From Aegilops tauschii subsp. strangulata (Eukaryota; Streptophyta; Magnoliopsida; Poales; Poaceae), in NCBI RefSeq assembly GCF_002575655.3, contig NC_053037.3, forward strand, positions 144,905,207-144,969,206: DNA of 64,000 bases. The letters run 5' to 3'. The position numbers were made by a program, and so were the translations under genes. Position 1 is the stretch's first letter. Each line of letters starts with the position of its first letter. Positions 1-11,099 of this stretch are shown here, piece by piece. Below the pieces are notes generated by a model. It did no database searches. It saw nothing but the letters and a program-made list of their open reading frames with translations, and was not told where the DNA came from.

Positions 1-30
1 GAGGAATCATCCCTAGTCGGGAGGCACGAT

Positions 31-2109
31 GTGCGGGAAAAATCACACCTAGATGTGGTATTCGGCACGCCGGAGAATTATAGGTCCGAAGAAATCACAT
101 TCCAAGTGGCCCCGTTCAGTAGCGGATACCACGCCCTTTTAGGGCGGGAGGCATTCATGATCTTCCAAGCTATACCCCATTACGGGTACATGAAGCTCAA
201 GATGCCCGGGCCCAATGGAATCATCACTCTAGCTAGTGATCCGGACATAGCACTCCGCGCCGAAAATAAAACCGCCGCACTGGCCCTCAAGGCGCTATCC
301 GAAGCCCTCACGGCTGAAGAACTAACTGCGCTGCGCTCCACAGTGGACAGGGACGACGTGATACTCGACAAAAGAACCAAGTCCACCTCTTTTAAACCAG
401 CGGACGAAATAGTCAAATTCCAGGTCCACCCAATGGACCCTCTAAAAACAACATCCATCGGGGCACAGCTGAACCCCACAACAGACGCCGCACTGCGGGA
501 GTTCTTGCGCGAGAATTGGGACATCTTCACCTGGCATCCTTCAGACATGCCAGGAATCCCACGCAGGCTGGCCGAGCATAGCCTAAACATTCTAAAGGGA
601 TACAAGCCGGTCAAGCAGACTCTTCGGCGTTTCTCAGAGCCTAAGTGACAAGCCATGGGAGAGGAGCTAGCCAAGTTACTCGAGGCCGGATTCATTAGAG
701 AAATAAAACATCCGGATTGGCTAGCAAACCTGGTAATGGTACCAAAAAAGGACAAATCCTGGCGCCTATGTGTCGATTTCAAGGACCTTAACAAGGCTTG
801 CCCCAAGGATCCCTTCCCCCTCCCCCGCATCGATCAAATTATCGACGCTACCGCAGGACACGACTCATTGTGTTTCCTTGACGCATACTCCGGATACCAT
901 CAAATCAAGATGGCGGAGTCCGATCAAGCCGCAACGACATTCATCACTCCATACGGCCCCTTCTGCTTTAACACCATGCCTTTCAGGCTCAAAAACGCCG
1001 GTGCAACCTATCAACGCATGATTCAGACATGCCTGGAAACACAAATCGGCAAAACAGTGGAGGCATACGTAGACGATGTGGTCATCAAAACCAGACACGT
1101 CGGATCTTTAATAGACGACTTGAGGCTTACGTTCGACAATCTCCGAACATATGACATCAAGCTCAATCCGGAAAAATGCGTTTTCGGCGTGCCCGCCGGA
1201 AAGCTATTGGGCTTCATCGTTTCCAATAGAGGAATTGAAGCAAATCCAGCTAAAATCCGAGCTCTGTCACAGTTGGCTATCCCAACAGACCTCAAGCAAA
1301 TCCAGAAATTAACTGGATGCGTGGCTGCCTTAAGCCGCTTTATCTCCCGATTGGGAGAAAAGGCACTACCTCTTTACCGCCTTCTTCGACGCACCGAACA
1401 CTTCGAGTGGACGGATGCGGCCACGGCCGGATTGGAAGAAATAAAAGCCCTCTTGGCCAGCAACCCAATCTTGGCCGCGCCAAATATCGGTGAACCAATG
1501 CTGTTATATATAGCGGCAACACACCAGGTTGTAAGCGCAGTGCTCGTCGTCGAACGAGAGACGGACGAACATAAGTTCCCGCTTCAAAAGCTGGTATACT
1601 ACGTATCCACTGTCCTCACTCCATGCAAATCACGGTACCCACATTATCAAAAGATAGCATACACGGTCTTCATGGCATCCCGGAAACTACGACACTACTT
1701 TCAAGAGTGTTCAATTACGGTGGCCTCTGAAGTACCACTCAACGACATAATAAATAACCGCGATGCCACGGGCCGGATTGCTAAATGGGCTATTGAGCTC
1801 CTCCCGTTCGACATAACATACAAACCACGGCGAGCCATTAAGTCGCAAGTACTGGCTGATTTCGTCGCCGAATGGACAGAAGCCGAACTCCCTAAAGAGT
1901 ACGACGCGTACTCTAATTGGATCATGCACTTTGACGGCTCTAAGATGCGGGCTGGTCTGGGGGCAGGCGTCGTCCTGACATCCCCCACCACGAAGATACA
2001 GCCCAATACGTACTTCAAATATTATACACAGACTCCAACAATGCAGCAGAATATGAGGCCCTGTTGCATGGTCTCCGGATGGCAGTCTCCATGGGCATTC
2101 AACGCCTAG
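31..2109 (+). pseudogene. Tat-1 pol: protease C-terminus, reverse transcriptase, RNase H and start of second RNase H
   Basis: One reading frame runs from 31 to 2109, interrupted only by TGA at 646-648 (EPK*QAMGEE), where CGA to TGA would be the simplest cause. The protease tail has HALLGREAFM. RT motif A is CFLDAYSGYHQIK and the active site YVDD lies at 1066-1077, both intact. RNase H follows, ending near KSQVLADFVAEWTE, then the start of a second RNase H (WIMHFDGSKMRAGLGAG). The frame is lost around 2,020-2,060. The proteins copied element RNA into cDNA in cytoplasmic particles. It resembles Tat pol, but the stop and frameshift make it non-functional as it stands. Confidence 0.88.
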
Positions 2110-2350
2110 AGGTGCGTAGGGATTCGAACCTCGCGGTATCTCAAATAAATGGAGACTTTGACGCCAAGGACCCAAAAATGGCGGCTTACCGCAATGCCGT
2201 CCTCAAAATGTCAGCTCGGTTCGAGGGGCTCGAATTCCACCATGTGGTCCGAGAAAATAATCAAGCGGCGATATCCTCGCCCGCATCGGCGCTAAGCGCG
2301 ACCTTGTCCCACCTAATATCTTCTTGGAAAGGCTGTTTAAGCCATCCGTG
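2064..2350 (+). pseudogene. Tat-1 second RNase H domain, frameshifted remainder
   Basis: The frame starting at 2064 reads HGLRMAVSMGIQRLEVRRDS, then AVSQINGDFDAKDPKMAAYR and a VVRENNQAA end. This is the C-terminal half of the extra RNase H typical of Tat elements, displaced by one frame from the upstream pol ORF. A second frameshift near 2,270 ends it. The N-terminal half is in the previous entry, so the domain is split but nearly all present. Confidence 0.75.
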
Positions 2351-2352
2351 GT

Positions 2353-3699
2353 GTGGGAAGGGGAGACCGGCAACAACAGTCCGGATCCGGCCACAACACC
2401 AGATCCCGAACATCTGACGTAATCGGAGGCTCCGCCACTGAAATAACACCTTCGGCCCACGTGATTATGGCTGTCATCGCCCCATGGACAGAACCCTTCT
2501 TGGCTTACCTAAATAGGCAAGAACTCCCTGAGGACACAAATGAGGCACGTTGCATTGTGTGGCGGTCTAAAGCCTACAAGGTCCATGAGGGAGAGCTTTA
2601 TAGGAAAAGCGCTACCGGAGTACTTCAAAGGTGTATCTCCGAAGAGGAAGGACGGCAACTTTTGGCAGAAATTCATGCTGGACTCGGCGGCCATCACACG
2701 GCAGCTCGGGCCCGTACAGGTTTCTACTGGCCGACAGCCCGAGCAGACACACAGGACCTCGTCCAACATTGCGTCGGTTGCCAGCTTTTTGCAAACCAAA
2801 TCCATATGCCACCTACCGCTCTCCAAACAATCCCCATTACTTGGCCCTTTGCGGTCTGGGGGCTTGATATGGTCGGACCCCTTAAAGGAGGAAGCCATAA
2901 GAAAAAGTACCTATTGGTCATGGTGGATAAATTCACCAAATGGATAGCAGCCAAACCAGTTAAAACGGCCGAGTCCGGACCAGTGATAGACTTCATATCC
3001 GGGGTTGTACACCATTATGGTGTCCCCCACAGCATCATCACCGATAACGGCTCAAACTTCACAGCTGACGAAGTAAAAACTTGGTGCGGCAACATGGGCA
3101 TTAAGCTCGATTATGCCTCCGTCTATCACCCCCAAACAAACGGTCAAGTCGAACGAGCAAATGGTCTTATTATGAGCGGCATTAAACCCAGATTAGTGCG
3201 ATCCTTGAAGGAATCAGATACGCACTGGGTTGAGGAGCTCGACTCCGTACTATGGGGGCCGCGGACCACGCCGAATCGCACTACCGGATACACACCATTT
3301 TTTATGGTGTACGGCGCAGAGGCGGTACTGCACTGCGACATCATTCATGACTCACCTCGAGTGCGCATGTACGAAGAGAAAGAAGCCGAGCTTGATCGGC
3401 AGGATAGTTTAGACGCCCTAGAGGAGGAGCGTGACATTGCAAAAGCCCGCTCCGCATTCTATCAGCAACAGGCTCGACGGTATCAAAGCAGAGAAGTACG
3501 GGCCAAAACTTATAATGTTGGCGAACTTGTTCTACGCCTACCAGAGAAGAAAAATGACAAGCTCAAGCCCAAATGGGAAGGTCCCTTCATCATCGATAAA
3601 GTTCTAACCGGTGGAGCATACCGTCTGCGTGATGCATTGGACAATCGACTCGAGCCAAACCCATGGAACGTGGCCAGACTCCGAAGGTTCTATGCCTAG
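2353..3699 (+). CDS. Tat-1 integrase
   Basis: The 448-codon frame is open to 3699. The first ~35 residues are probably out-of-frame linker; convincing integrase begins near 2,467 (MAVIAPWTEPFLAYLNRQEL). The HHCC zinc finger is seen as HAGLGGHH followed by CVGCQ. The catalytic D,D35E triad is intact: Asp 2865-2867 (GLDMVGPL), Asp 3043-3045 (TDNGSNF), Glu 3151-3153 (VERANG). The C-terminus (LVLRLPEKKNDKLKPKWEGP) is the usual GPY/F-like end; there is no chromodomain, as expected for Tat. It inserts cDNA into nuclear DNA. This is the best preserved domain of Tat-1, although upstream pol is broken. Confidence 0.88.
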   Translation: MGRGDRQQQSGSGHNTRSRTSDVIGGSATEITPSAHVIMAVIAPWTEPFLAYLNRQELPEDTNEARCIVWRSKAYKVHEGELYRKSATGVLQRCISEEEGRQLLAEIHAGLGGHHTAARARTGFYWPTARADTQDLVQHCVGCQLFANQIHMPPTALQTIPITWPFAVWGLDMVGPLKGGSHKKKYLLVMVDKFTKWIAAKPVKTAESGPVIDFISGVVHHYGVPHSIITDNGSNFTADEVKTWCGNMGIKLDYASVYHPQTNGQVERANGLIMSGIKPRLVRSLKESDTHWVEELDSVLWGPRTTPNRTTGYTPFFMVYGAEAVLHCDIIHDSPRVRMYEEKEAELDRQDSLDALEEERDIAKARSAFYQQQARRYQSREVRAKTYNVGELVLRLPEKKNDKLKPKWEGPFIIDKVLTGGAYRLRDALDNRLEPNPWNVARLRRFYA

Positions 3700-4578
3700 T
3701 GCCGGACTCTGTGTTCGTCTCCTTACCTCCGCCTTTTTATATATATATCCGCTATCTGTCTTTCTTTCTTTCTTTTTCCCCTTTTTCTTCATGGCCTTAA
3801 AAGCTTAAAATGTGTCTTGACTACACAATCTTGACGCGCCGTACGTGCTCATTATACCTGGGGGCTTCTTATACAGAAGCTTAATATAATTATATTTCGG
3901 GCTTTATGCCCCCTGCACATGTGTTACTTTTCCACATGTACCTTTTCTTCGCCATTATATGCATCGATATGACTTAAGTTTTGGCCAAGCGGGGTTGCCT
4001 GGCTCTTGTGTTTATGCCCTACATTCCCGTTAATTCGGCTAGGGCATAAGGGGAGCACCTCTGCAATTGTTATTGCCGGGTCAGCCGGATGTGTACCTCA
4101 GACTGGGTGAAGCCGAAAGCTAGCGTTCTTAAGGGAATATTCGGTCGGTGAACAAAAGATGACTTTTACATTTTGCAATACATGCCCCCAGATGTTTATA
4201 TCCTGCGTCTCTTTTCGCAGTTCGGACATGCACATTAATGCATGCGTACCCAGGGAAAGGAACCCTTAATGGAACTATTCTCCCTGGAAGATGTTTCTTA
4301 CCATCCATGTAATATAACATAGCTAGTTGGGTACTTGTCTGTTCAAGCACTTATGACCCCTACGCCTAGTTTCCACGCGTACCCCGGTTTTTACATAACT
4401 GAGGGGGAATTCGGATACACTCCGGACTATCTGGTCCGGAGGTCGAAGCGAAAAGGTCCGCCATGACAAATGATTTACAATCCGGCTAGGGACAAAATAT
4501 GTCATTTGAAGTACACAGTCACTTAGACTGACTAAATTCTTCTTCTATACCATCCAACAGGCTGTCTAGCCTACAATC
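3700..4578 (+). other. Tat-1 region between pol and the antisense gene
   Basis: This AT-richer stretch has no credible ORF. It contains a short (TA) run at 3739-3748, pyrimidine-rich DNA at 3758-3790, and a CCTGGGGGCTT segment near 3859. Long spacers between pol and the 3' LTR are usual in Tat elements. Its length and the antisense gene beyond it suggest it may hold the 3' end signals of both convergent transcripts, which is inference only. Confidence 0.5.
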
Positions 4579-5860
4579 CTATTGGGAATACTTTGCGGCT
4601 AATTTTACCTGGTCATATACCAGACTAACGGGGATATCTTTCCCATCAGACCCTACAGGTCCGACCTCAGCCATGTGGTTCGGGTCAGCCTTGGTATATC
4701 GCGTCTTCACCATGGCCCAGGCTTCCCTTGCACCTTGTCGGCAGGCCGATATCTTCCATAATCGGAAGCGCCGACGCGCTCCCTTGAGCATCTCTACGAG
4801 CTCCCCCATGCCTCCTGGCAGGGAGGCGGATGGCCATAAGGCCTGGGCAATGCCCTGCATCACCTGCCGAACTTTTTCGTGCAGTTGTGAGAGCTCTTGC
4901 AGAAGATCGCCCGCAGATCCGGGCATCTCCTCTTCGGGACGACCCGTCAGCATACCTACAGATATAACTCTGTTAGCCGGTTTCTTCGCCGAACTCTATA
5001 AAAGTTCGTTCAAGCACTTACTAAAAATGCTGCGTCGAAGCCTCTTATTCTCCTTTACGGAGTCAGCGAGCTAGGCCCGAACATCTTTCAGTTCAACGCC
5101 CAGCCGGGTATTGGCATCTTGGAGATCGTTTTTCTCCCGCCTAACCCGTGTAAGCATGCACTCGCCAACCTCTAGTTGTCGTTGAGCATGTTGCTCATCC
5201 CCTCGCACGATCTTCGGATTCACTCCGGGATTAGCTGCAGAATCTATTGTTAGATTTGCATGCATGCCGAATACTAACTGGTACATGTCATTTCATTCTT
5301 TTTCGATCAAGACAAGTATTACCAGATGGGGCCTTCTTGGACTCCTCCATTCCGGCAACCGCGGCCCGTAGCTGGGCTTTGCACTCCTCCAGCTCTTGAG
5401 ACAACTGGGTATTCTTCTCCGTAAGAACTTACACATATAATGATCCTTAAATAGTTGTGCCAACTGTTTCAAGTCTCAGGGGCTACTGATATACATAATT
5501 ATCAGATTTTCTTACCCATATATCCTTTACATACTGGTCCGTGGCTCTGGCAAGGCCATTTTGAGCAGCTCGGATGTACGCGTCACCTGAGTTGAAGGCA
5601 TCAAACGCCTCTTCGGAGAAACTAGGGTCGCGGAGTACGGCCCGGCGACGCCTGTGATTCTTGGCGCTCTCCACTTCGGAATTCGTAGCGGACAGCCTAT
5701 CCGCATCCTCTGTAGGAGGAACATCCGGTGTTGTCCCCACGTTAGCATCTGCCCCTAAGTCCGGCTGGTGGAGGCGTGGCCGGCAGGCTCTCCGGACACG
5801 GTCCGGCGAGCGTTTTTTCTGCCAGGAACCATGGACGTTATTATATTTTAAAGACGGCAA
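4579..5860 (-). pseudogene. Tat-1 antisense coiled-coil gene, broken
   Basis: Three antisense segments (5483-5860, 5071-5286, 4579-4953) read in order like one protein. First is a basic/acidic segment with RDPSFSEEAFDAFNSGDAYI, then a coiled coil (RREKNDLQDANTRLGVELKD), then a C-terminal part (LLQELSQLHEKVRQVMQGIA, LWPSASLPGGMGELVEMLKG). Possible splice signals lie between them (GTAAGAAA after KDIW near 5,518; CCTGGCAG near 5,825). Antisense ORFs between pol and 3' LTR are known in Tat elements such as RIRE2 and Grande; their function is unknown. Stops separate the parts, so I treat it as a decayed gene. A similar gene, better preserved, is in Tat-2. Confidence 0.6.
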
Positions 5861-6085
5861 CCACGGAGCAGGGTTTTTTCATACCTCTACGACGGCGTCT
5901 TAGTCCTGACCGCCTTCCTTTTAAGCCTACCCGGCTTCGGTGCCCCTTGTTGATGAGTCATCGCGGGTTCGGCATGGCGCCCCGAGGGCCTTCCCTGTAA
6001 GACGCAATATGTGTGCGGTGGGTGAAGTGCAAAGAAGTGATCCTTCTCGGAAGTTGGGACTCCGGTTTTTCTGCCAGGAACCATG
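5813..6085. repeat. 20-nt direct repeat bracketing the Tat-1/Athila-1 boundary region
   Basis: TTTTTCTGCCAGGAACCATG occurs at 5814-5833 and again at 6066-6085, 252 bp apart. Immediately right of the second copy (stop at 6089-6091 on the - strand) Athila-1 coding sequence begins. The 230 bp between copies read on the - strand as a short basic ORF (QQGAPKPGRLKRKAVRTKT) that I attribute to Tat-1 with low certainty. Confidence 0.6.
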
Positions 6086-6088
6086 AAC

Positions 6089-6543
6089 TCAAGTCTCCTT
6101 TGGTGATGAATAAGGAGGTGGTGCGGATGAGGTAGTAACAAGTTTTTCAAGCTTGCGTCGAAGGCTGAAGTTGTCTTCCCTCAGATCCTCATTCTCCAGC
6201 TCGAGCTTTAGTATCCTCTTGCATAACGCTTCCTTGCTTTCCTTCAGGAAACGAGGAGGATAGGTTCATCTTCATCCTCCTCATCTGTGAACCACACATA
6301 GGGAAAATTGTCCTTGAAGACGTTTCAGTCCAGAGGCTGGTAAGAAACAGGGCACTCTTCCTCTGAATCTTGAGAGGACATATTTTTAGATCTGTCAGAA
6401 AAATAGCTCGAAAGAAGAACAGAAGATTTCTCCGCGATACGGTGGTCAATATGTTCGGGGGACATATATAAAGATTTTTTATCTTGGGAAACAAGCAAAA
6501 CGTGGGGAAAACGGACTCGGGAAGGTTCCCGATGTGGGCACAA
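6089..6543 (-). pseudogene. Athila-1 ORF downstream of integrase, ending in a coiled coil
   Basis: On the - strand the frame reads LLVSQDKKSLYMSPEHIDHR, then SSQDSEEECPVSYQPLD. After a one-base frameshift near 6,330 it continues as LKLELENEDLREDNFSLRRK, ending PYSSPKET at the TGA at 6089-6091. Leucine and charge spacing suggest a coiled coil. Athila elements often carry an extra ORF after pol, sometimes called env-like, but I see no signal peptide or membrane segment here, so no such role is claimed. Confidence 0.55.
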
Positions 6544-6593
6544 CCCACCTAGGCGCGCCAGGGGGCCCAGGCGTGCCCTGGTGTCTTGTGCCC
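6536..6593. repeat. GC-rich imperfect hairpin in Athila-1
   Basis: The arms GGGCACAACCCACCTAGGCG and the complementary CGTGCCCTGGTGTCTTGTGC surround a GGGGGCCC core. It is an imperfect inverted repeat of about 27 bp per arm with almost no loop. It strongly resembles the hairpins in the LTRs of elements B (15842-15905) and E (35761-35821). Here it lies on the 3' side of the integrase gene rather than inside a recognisable LTR. Confidence 0.7.
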
Positions 6594-6719
6594 TCCTCGA
6601 TTGCCTTCATGGTTGTTTCTTATTTTCCTATTTTTTGTAACATTCCAAAACTGCCAGCAAATATTTTTGCGGATTTTTTGGAGTCCGTTTACTTACCGTA
6701 TCACGTACCTCCTCTTTTT

Positions 6720-7809
6720 TCACGATTCTGGAGTGTTCCAGAAGGTTTCTTTTATGTGTTCCTCCGGTGTCATGGTTTGGATAATATTGCTTTCAACATT
6801 AATAGGCATACCTAAAATATAGTGCTTAATTCTTTGTCCATTGACAACCTTCGGGTTAGCTCCAGAGTGATAAACTTCTTCAATAACATACGGTCGTTCC
6901 CATTTAGAGAGAAGTTTTCCTACAAAGAATCTGAAATGAGAATTGTACAAAAGAACATATTCTCCGACTTTGAATTACTGCTTTCGGATTCTTTTGTCAT
7001 GCCATCTTTTAACTTTTTCTTTAAACAGTTTGACATTTTCATAAGCTTTGGTTCTCCATTCATCTAAAGAGCTAATATCAAATAACCTCTTTTCACCGGC
7101 AAGTTTAAAATCATAGTTGAGTTATTTAGTTGCCCAATATGCTTTATGTTCTAACTCAAGATGCAAATGACAAGCTTTTCCATAAACCATTTTATAAGGA
7201 GACATACCCATAGGATTTTTATATGTTGTTCTGTAAGCCCAAAGTGCATCATCCAATTTCTTAGACCAATTCTTTCGGGACCTATTGACAGTTTTTTGTA
7301 ATATTAGTTTTATTTCTCTATTGCTAAGTTCAACTTGGCCACTAGATTGAGGATGATAAGGTGACACAATTCTATGGTTAACATCATATTTAGCAAGCAT
7401 TTTACGGAAATCACCATGAATAAAGTGTGAACCACCATGAGTCATTAAATATCTAGGGACTCCAAACCTTGGAAAATAACCTCTTTAAGCATTTTAATGG
7501 AAGTGTTATGATCAGCTCTACTGGTTGGAAAAGCTTCTACCCACTTAGTAACATAATCAACAGCAACCAAAATATGTGTATACTCATTAGAGGAAGGAAA
7601 AGGTCCCATATAATCAAAACCCCAAACATCAAATGGTTCAACAACAAGTAAATACTTCATAGGCATTTCTTGACACTTACCGATATTACCAATTCTTTGA
7701 CATTCATCACAAGATAAAACAAACTAACGGGCATCCTTGAAGAGAGTAGGCCAATAAAACCAGATTGCAATACTTTATGAGCAGTTCTATCTCCCGCATA
7801 ATGCCCTCC
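6720..7809 (-). pseudogene. Athila-1 integrase, frameshifted
   Basis: The zinc finger is represented only by its right side (CDECQRIG region near 7,680-7,710). The core has DYMGPFPSSNEYTHILVAVD with the first Asp. A one-base deletion near 7,470 then shifts the frame, and the next segment begins THGGSHF, where the second catalytic Asp is replaced by His (codon 7437-7439). [11 protein letters not shown] supplies the Glu. The C-terminal segment (RFFVGKLLSKWERPYVIEEV, then NGQRIKHYILGMPINVE) runs to 6,720. Domain order and wording are Athila-like. It is inactive because of the frameshift and the lost Asp. Confidence 0.82.
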
Positions 7810-8878
7810 TGTGACACCCTGGTTTTTGCCCTTTTCTTTTTCTGGATTTTATTGCATTTTTGGATTGAAGTTGAGTTTTGAATCAACTCATTTGGACTTA
7901 ATCACTTGGGCATTTCTTCGATTTTCACCCAAGTGACTCATCTTACCTTCAAACCCATCTCTTGCACTCTGATATATCCAAATATGACCTTGGGAATACT
8001 TTTCTTAAATGAAAAATATTCATTTTCTCTCTGATATAGCACTTCATTCACTTCTACTCCAAAGCAACCCTCATTTTTCTTGCCCACAAAAATCTGAGAA
8101 AATTCTTGAATATTCTTTGGACCTTGGCACAACTTCCTGTGCAAAAATATTTCATGGTTATTTGCAATATTTTTGCTACAGAAAATCCTTTCCATTCTGG
8201 TCAGAAAATGCATGTTGTGAAGGAAGTGCATTTTTCCTTGATCCTCTGGAGCTGGAATTTTTAGGGCATCATTACCTTCCTAAGAGAAGCTTAACCCCCA
8301 AATATCAACTCCTAACTCTCTATAATTCTCTCTACTTAGCTCCAAAGTTTCTGTCCAGAAACTTGCCAAGAAGCTCTAGTGTCACCCTGTCGCCCTGACA
8401 TTGATTCAGTTGCTTGGAGCGACCTAGTCTTGCAAAGACAACACCCTAGACATGAATTTACCCCTCGGCGCGTCGCGTAGCCACAGTTCACGCGGTGACC
8501 ACGTTCGTCCAAGCGTGCTGGCATGGGTTTGGCGCGCTCTGGACAGCGCCCGCGGCTCTGTTTCGCTCGTGCGCTCGCCTCTGCCCAAACTAGCGAGTCT
8601 CGGAGGCCCCCTCTGCCTTGCCTCATCGCCTTGAGCTCTCCCTGGCGCTCCCCGACACCGGCGACAGCCGTAGTGAGCACAGGCATGATGGAGCCAAGAG
8701 CACAGTGCCCCCCGTGCCACTATTTTCGTCCATCTCCTCGTCCTATGCTTGGCCTTGAGCCTCGACAGTGGCCACGTGAGCCCTTGGCCATTTCTCCCCT
8801 CCCCCTGACTCCTCTCGTCATCGTGCGCCGCTTCGAGAGCCATCTCCGGCGACCTCGACCCCCCTCTTGTGCCCTGCC

Positions 8879-8889
8879 TATATATAGGA
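8879..8889 (+). promoter_or_regulatory. Putative TATA box in Del-1 5' LTR
   Basis: CTATATATAGG is preserved in both LTR copies (second copy near 56,690-56,700), each followed by a similar GC-rich transcribed-type region. This fits the U3/R boundary of an LTR promoter. It is inferred from position and consensus only. Confidence 0.5.
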
Positions 8890-9413
8890 CCCTCCCGAGC
8901 TCGTGCCACCACACAACCCACCTCCTTTGATCCCGACTAAGCTAGTAGAAGGCCGCCGCCAGGCCAGGCCAGGCGGGCCTCCGGCCTCCGTTCTGCTCCG
9001 GAGATTGCCGCCGAGCCCCTCTCGGCGTTCTGCTCCTTTCGGTGCCCCTCGTCTTTGTTCGACCTCTTCGGCGTGTTCGTGTTGCTCCACTGGTCGTGTT
9101 GGTGCTGCCGGAGCTGCTGGACTGGCCCTGCCTCATCGGATTCATCAACTCCGACGAGCCCCCTCCACTGGCGCCTCTGGAGACGACCACCGCGACGCCG
9201 TCCGTCCACCTCTCGTCGAGCTACTAGTACGCGCGTGTTCCCCGTGAAGCGCTACGTCCATCCATCCTCTCGCCGGCGGCAGCATGGTCTCCTCGCTGGA
9301 AACCACCGGCGACCGCGCCGCCCCCTCTGTTTCTCTCTCTCTCTCTCCCTCTAAACCTGCCAAGGGGCCCACTGGTCAGCCACTCAGCCGCCTCCGAAGC
9401 GGTATAAGTGGTG

Positions 9414-11099
9414 GCACTTGATATGTCTCCAACGTATCTATAATTTTTTATTGTTCCATGCTATTATATTATCCATCTTGGATGTTTTATATGCATTTAT
9501 ATGCTATTTTATTTGATTTTGGGACTAACCTATTAACCTAGAACCCAGTGCCAGTTTCTGTTGTTTTCCTTGTTTTTGAGTTTCGCAGAAAAGGAATATC
9601 AAACGGAGTCCAAATGAGCTGAAAATTTACAGTGATTTTTATGGACCAGAAGAAGCCCCCGAAGCAAAAGAGTTGGGCCAGAAGAGCCATGAGATATCCA
9701 CAAGGGTGGAGGGCGCGCCCCCCTAGGGCGCGCCCCCCCTGTCTTGTCGTCGCCTTGTGGACCCCTCTGACTTGTTCCCGACGCCAAAAATTCCTATGAA
9801 TATAGAAACCCCCAGAAATAAACCTAGATCGGGAGTTCCGCCGCCGCAAGCCTCTATAGCCACGAAAAACTAATCGGGAGCCTGTTTCGGCACCCTGCCG
9901 GAGGGGGAAACCATCACCAGTGGTCATCTTCATCATCCCGGTATTCTCCATGACGAGGAGGGAGTAGTTCACCCTCGGGGCTGAGGGTATGTACCAGTAG
10001 CTATGTGTTTGATCTCTCTCTCTTTTGTTCTTGATACAGCACGATCTTGATGTACCGCGAGCTTTGTTATTATAGTTGGATCATATGGTGTTTCTCCCCC
10101 TCTACCTTCTTGTGATGAATTGAGTTTGACCTTTGAGGTTTCACTATTATCGGATTGAATACTATTATGGATTTGAGAACACTTGATGTATGTCTTGCGT
10201 GGGATACCCGTGGTGACAATCGGGCGTTCTATTGATTCACTTGATGTATGTTTTGGCACTTAACTCACGGATTCCCGAGGTGACATTGGGGTAATCTATG
10301 CATAGGGGTTGATGCACGTTTTCGTCCTTGTTTTTGTGGTAGGAATCTTGGGGCACTCTTTGAGGTTCTTTGTGTTGGATTGAATATTATGAATCTGAAG
10401 TTGTTTGATGCATTTCGTATAATTGACCCACAAATACTTGTGGTGACATTGGAGTATCTAGGTGACATTAGGGTTGATTGATATGTGTCATATGGTGTTA
10501 TTTTACTACGAACTCTAGGGCTGTTTGTGACACTTATAGGAATAGCCCAACGGATTGATCGGAAAGAATAACTTTGAGGTGGTTTCGTACCCTACAAGCA
10601 ATTTCATCTTCTTATGTTCTCGCCGATAGGAACTTTGGAGTGACTTTTGTCGCATGTTGAGGGATTGTCATATGATCTAATTATGTTGTCATTGTTGAGA
10701 GAACTTGTACTAGTGAAAGTATGAACCCTAGGCCTTGTTTCCAAGCATTGAAATATTGTGTTTGTTCACTTTTACTACTTGCTACCTTGCTGTTTTTATA
10801 TTTTTAGATTACAAAAACCTATATTTACCATCCATATTGCACTTGTATCACCATCTCTTCGTCGAACTAGTGCACCTATAAAATTTACCATTGTATTGGG
10901 TATGTTGGGGACACAAGAGACTCTTTTTTATTTGGTTGCAGGGTTGTTTGAGAGAGACCATCTTCATTCTATGCTTCCCACGGATTGATAAACCTTAGGT
11001 CATCCACTTGAGGGAAATTTGCTACTGTCCCACAAAACTCTGCACTTGGAGGCCCAACAACGTCTACAAGGATAAAGTTGCGTAGTAGACATCAGCGCC
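9414..11099 (+). mobile_element. Solo LTR A (Athila-type, TGATACGTCTCC class), 9419-11094, with decayed TSD
   Basis: The 1,676-bp unit starts TGATATGTCTCCAACGTATC and ends GTAGACATCA, the same ends as the LTRs of B and C. The flanks are GCACT (9414-9418) and GCGCC (11095-11099). The undisturbed Del-1 LTR copy has GCGCC at this site (near 57,191), so the left duplicate changed by two transitions. No internal region or second LTR is present, so unequal recombination left a solo LTR. It includes a GGCGCGCC-rich inverted repeat near 9,700-9,760. Confidence 0.88.

Larger units (their letters stand above)
1..6085 (+). mobile_element. Tat-1: Tat-lineage Ty3/gypsy retrotransposon, 3' half, truncated
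   Basis: The order protease end, RT, RNase H, a second RNase H domain (start near DGSKMRAGLGAG) and integrase, followed by an antisense coiled-coil gene, is characteristic of the plant Tat lineage. The 5' LTR, gag and most of the protease lie outside the window. No 3' LTR is found: the element stops near 6,060-6,085, where opposite-strand Athila sequence begins, so its 3' end was lost by deletion. The exact right boundary is uncertain by about 30 bp. Confidence 0.85.
6089..7809 (-). mobile_element. Athila-1, left (3') part: integrase and 3' coding tail
   Basis: The - strand encodes an Athila-type integrase followed by a short downstream coding tail. It is the continuation of the element whose RT, protease, gag and 5' LTR are at 60,653-64,000; Del-1 separates the two parts. 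About 190 codons (most of RNase H and the start of the integrase zinc finger) are missing between them. The 3' LTR is absent: the element ends abruptly at Tat-1 near 6,085. The break at 7,809/7,810 is an exact Del-1 LTR end. Confidence 0.85.

Noticed and set aside
6325..6548. Envelope gene in Athila-1
   Set aside because: Athila elements sometimes have env-like ORFs, but here there is no signal peptide, membrane segment or cleavage motif, only a short coiled-coil tail.
8424..8921. Long antisense ORF (165 codons) in the GC-rich block of the Del-1 LTR
   Set aside because: It lies inside an LTR around a TATA box, overlaps ORFs in several other frames, and the second LTR copy keeps similar ORFs only because the DNA is GC-rich. 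The protein has no recognisable domain.
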